Assembly (NCBI GenBank): GCA_016872645.1
Contig: VGZH01000005.1
Location: 31,116-95,115 of the forward strand
DNA length: 64,000 nucleotides
Source of the DNA: Planctomycetota bacterium
Lineage (GTDB): Bacteria > Planctomycetota > Planctomycetia > Planctomycetales > Planctomycetaceae
Direction: 5' to 3'
Shown here: positions 17,491-26,053 of the stretch, piece by piece
How positions within the stretch are numbered: the stretch's first letter is position 1
Layout: each line of letters starts with the position of its first letter
Notes under the pieces: generated by a model
What the model was told of the DNA's origin: nothing
What the model saw: the letters and a program-made list of their open reading frames with translations, nothing else
The model's database searches: none
Translations under genes and position numbers: made by a program

Positions 17491-18738
17491 TCAGCCACCA
17501 ATGCAAAACAGATGTGTGTCAGTACGGATCAGGATCTTGCCATCGACGAAGACCGGCGTGGCGACGGTCTGCGTGCCATCAAGTTCATTCGCAGAAAGTA
17601 CTTTGAACTCATCTCCTTGAGCCAGCACAAATGTCTTGCCGTCTTCGCGAGTGATGTAGATCTTGCCGTCTGCGAGAACCGGCGACGAACTGAAGTTGCC
17701 GCGATTCTTCTCGGCTTGGCCGGACCAGATTTCCTTACCAGTGGCGATTTCCAGACAACTCAATACCCCGCGGTCATTCAAAACGTAGACCTTGCCATCC
17801 GCTGCGGCGGGAGTCGGAACATCAGAGCCGTTTCCTTTTTTGGTCCACACGACATGCGACTTAGTCACATCGCCGGTGCCGCCGAGCTTGGTCGCTGTCA
17901 CGGTTTCCGCGCGAGCGTACGGAGCAACGACCACTCCATTGTGAACTACCGCTGAAGCGATCGAACGAAAATACTTATGTCCCGTCGGATTCAACCCGCC
18001 GACGCGCCACAATTCTTTACCATTCGCAGCGTCATGAGCAGTGACATGATCCGCACCGAGCACCACTAGCGTTTCTGTGCCCTTGTCATTGAGCACCACC
18101 GGCGTCGAATAGCTCTGAGCCGCCTCTTCCGGCGCGTCGAGATTGCGGTCTTCCTTCCACGCGACTTTGCCAGTGGCCTTCTCGAAGGCGACGAGGTACG
18201 ACGGGCCGGTTTGCATCACCGTCACGACGCAATGAGCTTTCGTCAACACGGGGGAAGTTCCCAAGTCCCACCACAGCGTGTCCTCGCCGTACTTGGATTG
18301 GATGTTGGTCTGCCAAATGATCTTGCCCGCGAAGTCGACGCAGGCCAGATCGCCGCTCTTGAAGTAAGCGAAGACATGTTCGCCGTCGGTTACGCAGGAC
18401 GGATTGCACCCCGAAGCTTTCTTGTTCTTGCCGGGCCGCTCGGAGCCGATCACGACTCGCCACTGTTCCTTGCCTTCGCGATTGAAGGCCTGCAAAGCGT
18501 TTTTCCCATCGACCCCGCTTGTCAAAAAGATCTGCTTGCCCCAGACAATCGGAGTCGATGACCCCTTGCCCGGTAATTCGACCTTCCAGGCAACGTTCTT
18601 GGTGGCACTCCATTCCGTCGGAAACCCCGTGCCCACCGCGACGCCATCAAAGCCCGGCCCACGCCAGTTCGGCCAATCACCCGCCAGCAGCGGCGAACCG
18701 AGTGCGAGAATCAAACACAGCAAGGCAATCAGACGCAT
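17491..18738 (-). CDS. Exported PQQ-type beta-propeller protein (paralogue)
   Basis: 415 residues from ATG 18738, preceded by AAGGAG and followed by a signal peptide (MRLIALLCLILALGSPLLAG). It shares the DWPNWRGPGFDG opening and the blade pattern of the adjacent propeller (FNREGKEQWRVVIG, FEKATGKVAWKED, LEIATGKEIWSG), pointing to a tandem duplication. Sec-exported and probably periplasmic. The function cannot be assigned beyond the propeller fold. Confidence 0.9.
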   Translation of the reverse strand: MRLIALLCLILALGSPLLAGDWPNWRGPGFDGVAVGTGFPTEWSATKNVAWKVELPGKGSSTPIVWGKQIFLTSGVDGKNALQAFNREGKEQWRVVIGSERPGKNKKASGCNPSCVTDGEHVFAYFKSGDLACVDFAGKIIWQTNIQSKYGEDTLWWDLGTSPVLTKAHCVVTVMQTGPSYLVAFEKATGKVAWKEDRNLDAPEEAAQSYSTPVVLNDKGTETLVVLGADHVTAHDAANGKELWRVGGLNPTGHKYFRSIASAVVHNGVVVAPYARAETVTATKLGGTGDVTKSHVVWTKKGNGSDVPTPAAADGKVYVLNDRGVLSCLEIATGKEIWSGQAEKNRGNFSSSPVLADGKIYITREDGKTFVLAQGDEFKVLSANELDGTQTVATPVFVDGKILIRTDTHLFCIGG

Positions 18739-18832
18739 GGCGGGCTCCTTCGGGCAGCGGATGACATTGTCGAGGACACGCAGGCTCGGCAGCATAAACC
18801 CCCGCCTGCGAAATTGTGAGCGAACCGCTCGT

Positions 18833-20197
18833 CTATTTGTCAGGTCGAAACCGCTGTTCGCAGAATGCTCGCCAATCGGTGGTCAGCTTGTCGAAGTCCG
18901 TCTCCCACAGAGGCTCCAGATGCGGGCCGAGATTGGTCGAGTTCGCTGCGGCGAGCCGTTCGACTAACTCTTTCAGCTTTGAGCGAAATCGTGGCTCACT
19001 CAAGAAAAACTGCCAAAGCGTGGCTGCTTGCCAGTACCGAGACGTGTTGATCGGTCGGCCGCTGCACAACTCAACGAGAGGCATGCTGGCCGACTTCAGG
19101 CCGTCGCGAACAATCTGACTCAGATTCTCTTGCGGATGAAATTCCAATTGAATGTGAGCGGCCAGACCCTCCTGCAGCCAGTCGCCATTCGTCGACAGAG
19201 GCAACGCCCGCGACAGATAGCCGTGAACGAACTCATGCGTGTAGACCGGACGCAGCGAGCCCTGTCTCTCATCCCACCACGAACTGCTGACCCCCTGCAG
19301 CGTGTAGCCACCGGCCTCTGGTGGATCGAGTCGTGAATTGAGTTGCCGGGCGATTCGCGGCGCGAAGCGTTGATACTCCGCACGCTCTTGGAAAATAAAC
19401 AGCGCCGCGCCGCGCGACGGTTCTGTAAGAAACGGCAACTCACGATGCAGTCGCTGTGCGACGGTCCCTAAATGCGTCGCGAGCCGCTCCATTTCGAGCG
19501 CTCCCGCGTTCGTGACGAGTTGCACATCGCGGGTTTCCAGAGTCCGAATGGTCGATGACTCAAGTTTCGGGAACGCGAGCTTTGTCAGATTTTCGGTCGC
19601 AAGAAACTCATTGTGCAGTTGAGCGGACAGCTCGGTCCAAACGGTGTCGAAGGTCACCGTTCCCGGATCGCGCAACTGCACGCCGACCAGCTTCACCTTC
19701 TCCCAATGCGGCCTGCGACCTTCGCTCCAGACGAACCACTCCAACGGCAGGACCAGCTTCTGCCAACCGACGTGCGAAACTTCAATTCGTCGCCAGAACG
19801 AGGCTTTTTGATCCTCTTCCGACAGACGCAACGTCAGTTCGACCGTCGGATGCTCCTTCGCCTCTTCAGCCGACCGATGCAACCACAGCCCGATCGACTC
19901 CACCTGTCGCCAATCCGCAGCGATCGACGTCGCGTTGACCGCAAATCCGCCGCCGGTCTCACCGCGCAGTCGAACCGCTCGGCCTTCCGGCTTCGGGCCG
20001 GAGTCGGCCACGGAACTCTCTGGCTCCCAAAAGTCCAACTGCGACTGCGGGCGAACCGAGAATTTAATGGTTCCCTCGAAAGTCAGCCTTTCGCCAGCGC
20101 GGGCCGGGTAAATCGCCAATACGGCCAACAACGCTGCGAAGCGGATGCGGATCGCCAGTCGTCGTGATGTCATTCGTGTTGCTTCGGATTTCATCAT
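18833..20197 (-). CDS. Exported gluzincin-like putative metallopeptidase
   Basis: 454 residues from ATG 20197; ATG 20173 would give a tighter signal peptide (MTSRRLAIRIRFAALLAVLA). The N-terminal half is a jelly-roll-like region rich in beta-strand patterns (residues about 40-200). The C-terminal half has the zinc site HEFVH with a downstream Glu in DWLQEGLAAHIQ, the gluzincin arrangement of peptidase MA-type families. It is probably a cell-surface or periplasmic peptidase; the substrate is not predictable. The gene is transcribed toward the PQQ pair. Confidence 0.7.
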   Translation of the reverse strand: MMKSEATRMTSRRLAIRIRFAALLAVLAIYPARAGERLTFEGTIKFSVRPQSQLDFWEPESSVADSGPKPEGRAVRLRGETGGGFAVNATSIAADWRQVESIGLWLHRSAEEAKEHPTVELTLRLSEEDQKASFWRRIEVSHVGWQKLVLPLEWFVWSEGRRPHWEKVKLVGVQLRDPGTVTFDTVWTELSAQLHNEFLATENLTKLAFPKLESSTIRTLETRDVQLVTNAGALEMERLATHLGTVAQRLHRELPFLTEPSRGAALFIFQERAEYQRFAPRIARQLNSRLDPPEAGGYTLQGVSSSWWDERQGSLRPVYTHEFVHGYLSRALPLSTNGDWLQEGLAAHIQLEFHPQENLSQIVRDGLKSASMPLVELCSGRPINTSRYWQAATLWQFFLSEPRFRSKLKELVERLAAANSTNLGPHLEPLWETDFDKLTTDWRAFCEQRFRPDK

Positions 20198-20265
20198 TCT
20201 TTCGTCATTCAGGCTTCGTCATTCGTCATTGCATCCCGTGAATCCTAGAATACTGCCCTGTCCGC

Positions 20266-20287
20266 TGACCTCTAATTTCTGACCTCT
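20266..20287. repeat. TGACCTCT direct word repeat
   Basis: TGACCTCT occurs at 20266-20273 and 20280-20287 in the leader between the gluzincin gene and the radical SAM gene, flanked by TCGTCATT words (about 20200-20230). Related CTCACCTCTGAC words occur in the hrpA insertion near 1430. Confidence 0.35.
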
Positions 20288-20306
20288 GACTTTTGCAAAG
20301 CCTTTC

Positions 20307-21584
20307 ATGTATCTGCGAATGGCCAAACGAGTGCTGCTGGAAACCAACAAGCGGCTGGTCGCCAAGTTCCTGTGGAACATGGGGGTCAAAGGGACGCTGT
20401 CGGTCATCAAATACAAACGCCGGATGAAGAAAGGGCAATTCTTTCCGCCGTTCTTGTACGTCTCGATTCTCAACACCTGCAACCTGCGTTGCCAAGGCTG
20501 CTGGGTCGATGTCTCTGCCAAGCAAGAGAAGATTAGCCTCGACGCCTGGAATCGCCTCGTCCGCGAGGCCAAGCAGATGGGGAACGTCTTCTTCGGCATC
20601 GTCGGTGGCGAGCCATTTATGCACCCGCAATTGCTCGACATGCTGGCCGCGCATCCCGACTGCTATTTCCAAGTCTTCACCAACGGCCACTTCATCACCG
20701 ACGAGGTCGCTCGCGAGATGCGTCGCATCGGAAATGTCACGCCGCTGATCAGCGTCGAAGGGAGCGAGATCGTCAGCGACGAACGCCGCGGCCGTGGCGG
20801 AGTGCTCAGCAAGACCATGCAAGGGATCGAAGCCTGTCTGCGCAACAACCTGCTGACCGGCGTCTGCACCAGCGTCTGCAAAACGAACATCGACGACCTC
20901 GTTACCGAGAAATGGGTCGATCGCCTGATTGAGATGGGGGTGTTCTACACATGGTTCCACGTCTATCGCCCGATGGGCCCGGACGCCTGCCCCGATCTCT
21001 GCCTGACTCCGGAACAGCAGCTTCAAATCCGTAAGTTCGTCGTCGAGATGCGTGCGAAGAAACCGATCGCCATCGTCGATGCCTACTTTGACGGCGAAGG
21101 CCAAGCCCTCTGCCCTGCCGCCACCGGCATCAGCCATCACATCAACCCGTGGGGCGGGATCGAGCCGTGCCCGATCATTCAATTCGCGAAAGAGTCGATC
21201 CACGACGAATCGCGCACCCTCGGCGAGAAGATCATGGGCTCGGAATTCCTGCGCGACTTCCGCTCGCTGGCCCAAAAGACAACACGCGGCTGCATCGTGC
21301 TCGAACGCCCGGACCTGCTGCACAACCTCGTCGTGCTCCACGAAGCCAAGGACACCACCGCCCGCCAGACCGCGATGGCCGAACTGCAAGCGATGGTGAC
21401 TCGCACGTCGCAATACAACCCCGGCCATGCGATACCAGAGAAGAGCTGGGCCTATCGCTTGCTCAAGCGCTACTTCTTCGCCGACTTCGGCGTCTACGAT
21501 GGCCACGATCACAGCGAAAGCGCCGCCCCGCGCAGGGTGGGTCAACCATCGGGTACCCCACCACGAGTCGAGACTCCGGCCTGA
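20307..21584 (+). CDS. Radical SAM protein with SPASM-like C-terminal cysteines
   Basis: 425 residues. The radical SAM cluster motif CNLRCQGC (CX3CX2C) follows FPPFLYVSILNT, then GGEPFMHPQLLDML and SVEGSEIVSDERRGRGG (substrate and SAM-binding strands). A C-terminal GQALCPAATGISHHINPWGGIEPCPI segment carries extra Cys residues typical of auxiliary-cluster (SPASM/twitch) regions. The enzyme performs 5'-deoxyadenosyl radical chemistry; the substrate is unknown. The last 15 residues come from a GC-rich repeat-like sequence and probably are not conserved. The start context has no strong RBS; ATG 20319 is an alternative. Confidence 0.88.
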   Translation: MYLRMAKRVLLETNKRLVAKFLWNMGVKGTLSVIKYKRRMKKGQFFPPFLYVSILNTCNLRCQGCWVDVSAKQEKISLDAWNRLVREAKQMGNVFFGIVGGEPFMHPQLLDMLAAHPDCYFQVFTNGHFITDEVAREMRRIGNVTPLISVEGSEIVSDERRGRGGVLSKTMQGIEACLRNNLLTGVCTSVCKTNIDDLVTEKWVDRLIEMGVFYTWFHVYRPMGPDACPDLCLTPEQQLQIRKFVVEMRAKKPIAIVDAYFDGEGQALCPAATGISHHINPWGGIEPCPIIQFAKESIHDESRTLGEKIMGSEFLRDFRSLAQKTTRGCIVLERPDLLHNLVVLHEAKDTTARQTAMAELQAMVTRTSQYNPGHAIPEKSWAYRLLKRYFFADFGVYDGHDHSESAAPRRVGQPSGTPPRVETPA

Positions 21585-21609
21585 TACCTCGCGCCGAGTT
21601 CGCCCTCCT

Positions 21610-21638
21610 GCGGCCCTGTTCTTGGAATGGAGGGCCGC
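21610..21638. terminator. Hairpin between convergent genes
   Basis: GCGGCCCT (21610-21617) and AGGGCCGC (21631-21638) form a perfect 8-bp stem with a 13-nt loop in the 71-nt gap between the radical SAM gene and the oppositely oriented DUF6797 gene. No U-run follows, so it would serve as a bidirectional or Rho-aided terminator at best, or be another repeat. Confidence 0.4.
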
Positions 21639-21655
21639 CCGATGGCTGGCTCACC

Positions 21656-24600
21656 CTACGGGTCTGCAGTTGCGTTCGGCACCGTTTGTAAATAGTGCCA
21701 CACCGCTTCGAACTGTTGTCGAGCATCTCCATCGAGGATGTCTTTGACCTTGGTCGTGCGCCCTTCGGCGGCGAGCTTCGGCATCCGCGTGGAGACATCG
21801 TATCGCGGCGGATCGAGCGTGAATCGGCGGTAGAAGTCGTAGCGGATTCGCTCGCGCGTCAGCGCGAAGTTAATGCCCGGTGCGAGCAATGTGTTCTTAT
21901 CGCCCGTCGGCGGCAGCGAGCCGATCGGATGACATTGTCGGCAATCGAGCATTCCGGCTCGTGTCGCTAGAACCTCGCCAATCTCAGCGAGATCGGGATC
22001 GGCGTTTGGTCGCGGCGGCGGATCGCTCGACAGGCCGTGCTCACGAGCGAGTCCTTCGGCCAGCGACTTCGCTCGCGCGGGGAAGTTCGGCATCCGCAGC
22101 TTCATCCACGGTCGCGGACGCTCGGCGATTTGACCGGAGAGCAGCGAATGAACCCAGGCCACGTGCAACTTTTCGCCAGCCCAAGTGAGATTCGGCAGAA
22201 TCTCGGAAGGCCGGCCAGTCTCACCTTCCTCGGCCAGGATTTCAGGAAGCAAACTCATGCGTCCGTCGCGCGGATGGCAGACGGCGCATCGCAACTCGGC
22301 CACAAACCGGCGCGAAGTGGCGTCCGGCGTATCACTAGCGAGCGTTCGTTCGTCTGTTCGCAAGAACGCTTGTAAAACCGATCGTTGTGCTGGATTGAAA
22401 TGGAATTCCGGAATACGCGTCGTTGAAGATCCGTGTTCGCCGTCGGTCAAGCAACCGTGAGCGACCAGCTTGCCGAAGACCGACGGCAAATGCGGTTGTG
22501 GCAGCGGTTCATTGCGCGACACGCGATGACACTGCCGACAGCCGAGCGATGCAAATAGCTTTTGCCCGCGTGCGGTGTCGCCAGCCGGAAGTTTCATTGG
22601 CGGCTGTTTTCCCTCATCAATCCGCTGTGTAATGACATTCGAAAGTGAATCCGCCTCCAGTTCGGTGAGGCCGAAGTCGGGCATTCGACTCCATGAGAAG
22701 TGACGCTGCGGCTGTTGCAGAAAGCGACTCAATTCACCGGGCAGAAATTTCTCGCGGACAAAATGCAACGACGTTCGCCATTCAGCCGGCGTCTCAGTTT
22801 GTGGGGCAAGTTGATGGCACCCGATGCAGCCGAGGTTCTCCCAGTGTTTTAGACCGGTCCTCAACGCAAGTTCCTCCGGTAGGCCCTCGATGCGCAACGA
22901 AGTGGGACCGGGATCGCCCTCGGCCGGGATGCCAAGTGAGATCAAATACGCGGCGACATCGGACGCTTGCTGCCGGTGCTCGTCGGTCTGCTTGTCGGGG
23001 AAGAGTTGCGGCATTCGAGCATCACTTCGCATGCGCTTCGGGTTCAGCATCCACTGCGCAATCCAATCTCCGCGCAGACGCGAACCCACGCCGATCAAGT
23101 CGGGTGCCTCCGCATGCAACTCCGGCATCGACTCGCGCGAGGCGAGCACGTCGGCCGATACGCGATGGCAGCGGACGCATTGATGCCGCGCGAAGAATTC
23201 GCGACCCAGCCGAGCGGACTCGACCTCATCGGACAACGGTTCGCAAAACAACGAGGTGGGCGGAATCGGTTCGGTCTCAAAGTCCGCGCCGCTCCAAAGC
23301 AGCCGCAACGCAGCCGATTGATCGGCGACGACTTGTTGCCTGATCTTCAATCGGCTGTGCCCGCGCGGCAGTTCGATCTCGCGAGGCTTCTCGTCCGACG
23401 ATCGCCAGACGATTTGATCGCCGACCGAAACTTCGACATCTGGGCCGCACTCCGCCGAGAGGCGATACTTGCCGCGACGCGATGCGACGAGGAATCCGCT
23501 GGCAACGATCTCGCGCACTCCCGCAACTTCGCGTGGCTCAAACTTCCAGGCGGCCATTCGCCGCACTTGAGGCAAGCTGCCAGCTTGTCCAACGAAATCG
23601 CAACGAATACCGGCGACTAAAAGCTGTTGCTCGTCGGCAGTCAGTAATCCAGGCCGCGGTCGTGGTGGCTTACGATCGAATTCAAACTCTTCGGATCGAA
23701 CCCCGTGGATCGTCGCGTCCAATCGCCGCTCAATGGACTGACCGAGCAAACTTTTTAGCGTCATCTGAATCGACAGTTGATTCACCGGCCGCATGTCGTT
23801 CAGTTCGAGAAATACGCCATCGCCACCCTTGAGATTGCGGACGTGCGTCGCACTGAGCACCTCGACTTCGTCACGTCCCTCCTCGCGCGGGTTCGAGACT
23901 TTCAGTTCCGGCGAGCCATACGCGGCCGACCAGCGGTAGTTCCAACGCTGCACGCGGTAGTTGTCGATGTCCTCAGCCATTTCGGCATTCAGCGGATCGC
24001 TGAACCGAAGCAGGACACCGTTGCGATGCGACTCGAACGACACCGGCACGTCGAGCGGTTGTTTGTTGGTTGCTCGCACTCGTTGAAAGCAACCGTCCTT
24101 CGCCGCGTTGCTGACCCAGCCGCGCAGGCCACTGACAAACAAGTGCCCGTTGCTGGGATGAAACCGGCCGCGCATCACCCCCGATTCGAATGACAACGGC
24201 AGAGGGACGGTGGCTCCTTGAACTGTCATTGTGCCTACAACACTTTCACGCGGAATGAGGAATACGCGGCTGGTTCCATAGGACAAATGCAACATCTGTC
24301 CGCCGAGCGGTCCCCATTGACCCGGTGGAACCCAAACTTGGCCGCCGCACGAGTTGTCCTGCAATCGCGGAATCCAACAGAGCGGCTGCGCGAACTCCGT
24401 CGGTGCCGGTGAGCGATGAGCCGACGGCGCGTAACCGTGAAAGCCGCCGCGCACCGCTTCAAAGATCGCCGAGCCAGGGGTCCATTCTCCCTCCTGTGGG
24501 GCAACCGTAAGAATCTCCTGGCCGCCGCGACCAACCGGCCCGATGCCGATCCCATTCGCATTACGAAAGCCGGTCGCAACAACCTCCAGCTTCGCTCCAT

Positions 24601-26053
24601 CAGGCGAGACGCGCAGCAGACAACCGTCGTGATCGTGCTTACCGTCGCAGTTCCCTTTGACGAAATAGAACCAGCCGTCACGGTCCGTTTCGAGGCACGT
24701 CACATACTCATGCCCATTCGCGCTGACGTGTGCGTCGTTGTTGAAGTTCTCGTACCAGTCCGCTTCGCCGTCACCGTTGAGATCGTGTAACCGAGTGATC
24801 TGGTCTCGGCCGACGACATAAATCTGATTCTTGACGATCCTCAAACCGAGCGGCTGAAACAACCCGGTCGCGAATCGCTTCCAGATGAGCTTCTCCAACT
24901 TGCTGTCGATGCCATTGACGAGCCACACGTCACCGTGCAACGTGCAGATGGCTGCGTCGTAGGTTGGGACTCCGTCCCGACCAGTTGGCCTACTGAAGAA
25001 GTCGTGTCCGCTGACAAACATCAGCGCCTTGTGCGGATTGTCGAACGGCAGCGTGAGCGTATCGACGACCAGCGCGTCCTCTTTGTTCGACACGACACCG
25101 CTTGTTGTGATGGGCGTCGTCCAACGAGCCGGGCCCGGCTTCACAAACCGGCGCAACGAGTTTTCATCCGTATCGATCCGTGGCTTCCGTGTTCCGTCCT
25201 GATTCTGCTTGAACACTGACGGTACGGATTCCGCCGAGAACGGCAGCAATAATTTCAAGCGGACCAATCGATCGTGCTTCGCAACCTTGACCGTGACCGG
25301 CCGACCGTCGCGGCGGTCGAGCGTGGCCGCGTCCGGTCCGCACTCCAACAGTACCGGAGTCCCCGCCGCTGCCACGAGCAGTTCGAGTTCTGTTTCGCTC
25401 GGTGCTATCTCCAGTTCGCGCGTGATGACTCTTTCCTCGCCGAGCGTTTCGATCCATGGAGAGTCCAACACGGCAACTTGCTTCGGCCCGACGGTGTACT
25501 CAAAGACGATTCGATCGCCGTGCCGATGCAGGCCGCGATACTTGGCCCACTCGCGCGGCAGCGGGCCAAATGGTTTTGCACGCGGGTCATCAAACTTGCC
25601 GTTGAGCGACCAGCCCGGTTGTCTCGGCGAATGAAACGTCGGCGTGCTGCCGACCTTGGGAGGCCCGATGATGCCGTAACGAGCCGGATTGAACTCCAAG
25701 AATCGTTCACCGCTCCAGCCGCAGACGACACGCAGCAGCTCTGTGTCGAACAAGACCGCTGCTTCGGAGTTTTCGCCGATGCGCACGGCGATCCCTTTGA
25801 GCGTCATCTCCTGCGGGGTCCAGATCGTGGCCGAATAAAACTGGCCGACATCCATTTGCGACAGCCGATCATCGACCGAATCTTGTTCAGTCCAACGAAA
25901 GCCAACCGCGTCCTCACCCCAATGACCGGTGATCTTGCCTGGCTTCGTGGCCGACGCGGCTTGCGTCGGCTGCCGAGGCAAGCTGCGTCCCCCACGATCA
26001 GCTACTTTTTTTTTGCAGACGCCGGATCCCCATCTTGGCTGCCGGGGAGCCAT
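21656..26053 (-). CDS. DUF6797 / dehydrogenase-like protein with five CXXCH heme motifs, no signal peptide of its own
   Basis: The open frame gives up to 1465 residues. DUF6797 sits at about residues 65-190 (VGQFYSATIWTPQ, AAVLFDTELLRVVCGWSG). A PVC-type membrane-bound dehydrogenase/propeller-like region follows (LHDLNGDGEADWYENF, GFRNANGIGIGP). The C-terminal third has five c-type heme motifs: CVRCH, CIGCH, CRQCH, CAVCH and CRQCH (about residues 957, 1077, 1169, 1259 and 1372). Heme attachment requires export, yet the N-terminus is MAPRQPRWGSGVCKKK, translated from the end of the upstream gene and a palindrome, with no signal peptide. The likely explanation is a -1 frameshift fusion with 26002-28317 at an A9 run. 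A separate start by coupling, or a broken gene, is also possible. Confidence 0.85.
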   Translation of the reverse strand: MAPRQPRWGSGVCKKKVADRGGRSLPRQPTQAASATKPGKITGHWGEDAVGFRWTEQDSVDDRLSQMDVGQFYSATIWTPQEMTLKGIAVRIGENSEAAVLFDTELLRVVCGWSGERFLEFNPARYGIIGPPKVGSTPTFHSPRQPGWSLNGKFDDPRAKPFGPLPREWAKYRGLHRHGDRIVFEYTVGPKQVAVLDSPWIETLGEERVITRELEIAPSETELELLVAAAGTPVLLECGPDAATLDRRDGRPVTVKVAKHDRLVRLKLLLPFSAESVPSVFKQNQDGTRKPRIDTDENSLRRFVKPGPARWTTPITTSGVVSNKEDALVVDTLTLPFDNPHKALMFVSGHDFFSRPTGRDGVPTYDAAICTLHGDVWLVNGIDSKLEKLIWKRFATGLFQPLGLRIVKNQIYVVGRDQITRLHDLNGDGEADWYENFNNDAHVSANGHEYVTCLETDRDGWFYFVKGNCDGKHDHDGCLLRVSPDGAKLEVVATGFRNANGIGIGPVGRGGQEILTVAPQEGEWTPGSAIFEAVRGGFHGYAPSAHRSPAPTEFAQPLCWIPRLQDNSCGGQVWVPPGQWGPLGGQMLHLSYGTSRVFLIPRESVVGTMTVQGATVPLPLSFESGVMRGRFHPSNGHLFVSGLRGWVSNAAKDGCFQRVRATNKQPLDVPVSFESHRNGVLLRFSDPLNAEMAEDIDNYRVQRWNYRWSAAYGSPELKVSNPREEGRDEVEVLSATHVRNLKGGDGVFLELNDMRPVNQLSIQMTLKSLLGQSIERRLDATIHGVRSEEFEFDRKPPRPRPGLLTADEQQLLVAGIRCDFVGQAGSLPQVRRMAAWKFEPREVAGVREIVASGFLVASRRGKYRLSAECGPDVEVSVGDQIVWRSSDEKPREIELPRGHSRLKIRQQVVADQSAALRLLWSGADFETEPIPPTSLFCEPLSDEVESARLGREFFARHQCVRCHRVSADVLASRESMPELHAEAPDLIGVGSRLRGDWIAQWMLNPKRMRSDARMPQLFPDKQTDEHRQQASDVAAYLISLGIPAEGDPGPTSLRIEGLPEELALRTGLKHWENLGCIGCHQLAPQTETPAEWRTSLHFVREKFLPGELSRFLQQPQRHFSWSRMPDFGLTELEADSLSNVITQRIDEGKQPPMKLPAGDTARGQKLFASLGCRQCHRVSRNEPLPQPHLPSVFGKLVAHGCLTDGEHGSSTTRIPEFHFNPAQRSVLQAFLRTDERTLASDTPDATSRRFVAELRCAVCHPRDGRMSLLPEILAEEGETGRPSEILPNLTWAGEKLHVAWVHSLLSGQIAERPRPWMKLRMPNFPARAKSLAEGLAREHGLSSDPPPRPNADPDLAEIGEVLATRAGMLDCRQCHPIGSLPPTGDKNTLLAPGINFALTRERIRYDFYRRFTLDPPRYDVSTRMPKLAAEGRTTKVKDILDGDARQQFEAVWHYLQTVPNATADP
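23571..23590. repeat. In-frame palindrome in the DUF6797 gene, VGQ..SLPQV family
   Basis: CAAGCTG (23573-23579) and CAGCTTG (23581-23587) form a tight palindrome. Read on the minus strand it encodes FVGQAGSLPQVRR, nearly the same peptide as the hrpA palindrome at 4099-4123. Confidence 0.65.
25946..26011 (-). promoter_or_regulatory. Candidate -1 ribosomal frameshift signal (A9 slippery run plus hairpin)
   Basis: On the minus strand the ThuA-LamG gene ends GCA AAA AAA AAG TAG, which contains the heptamer A-AAA-AAG (26011-26005), the dnaX-type slippery sequence. Eight nt after it (TAGCTGAT) begins a 51-nt hairpin (25996-25946): CGTGG, then GACGC, GCTTGC and TCGG, pairing with CCGA, GCAAGC, GCGTC and CCACG around a CAG loop, with only small mismatches. 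Shifting -1 puts the ribosome into the frame of the downstream DUF6797/heme protein. Heptamer, spacing and structure match the classical arrangement. A missing A in the assembly (A10) would give one continuous gene instead. Confidence 0.55.

Noticed and set aside
20226..21545. A 439-codon reverse frame opposite the radical SAM gene
   Set aside because: Shadow of a gene with clear CX3CX2C and SAM motifs.
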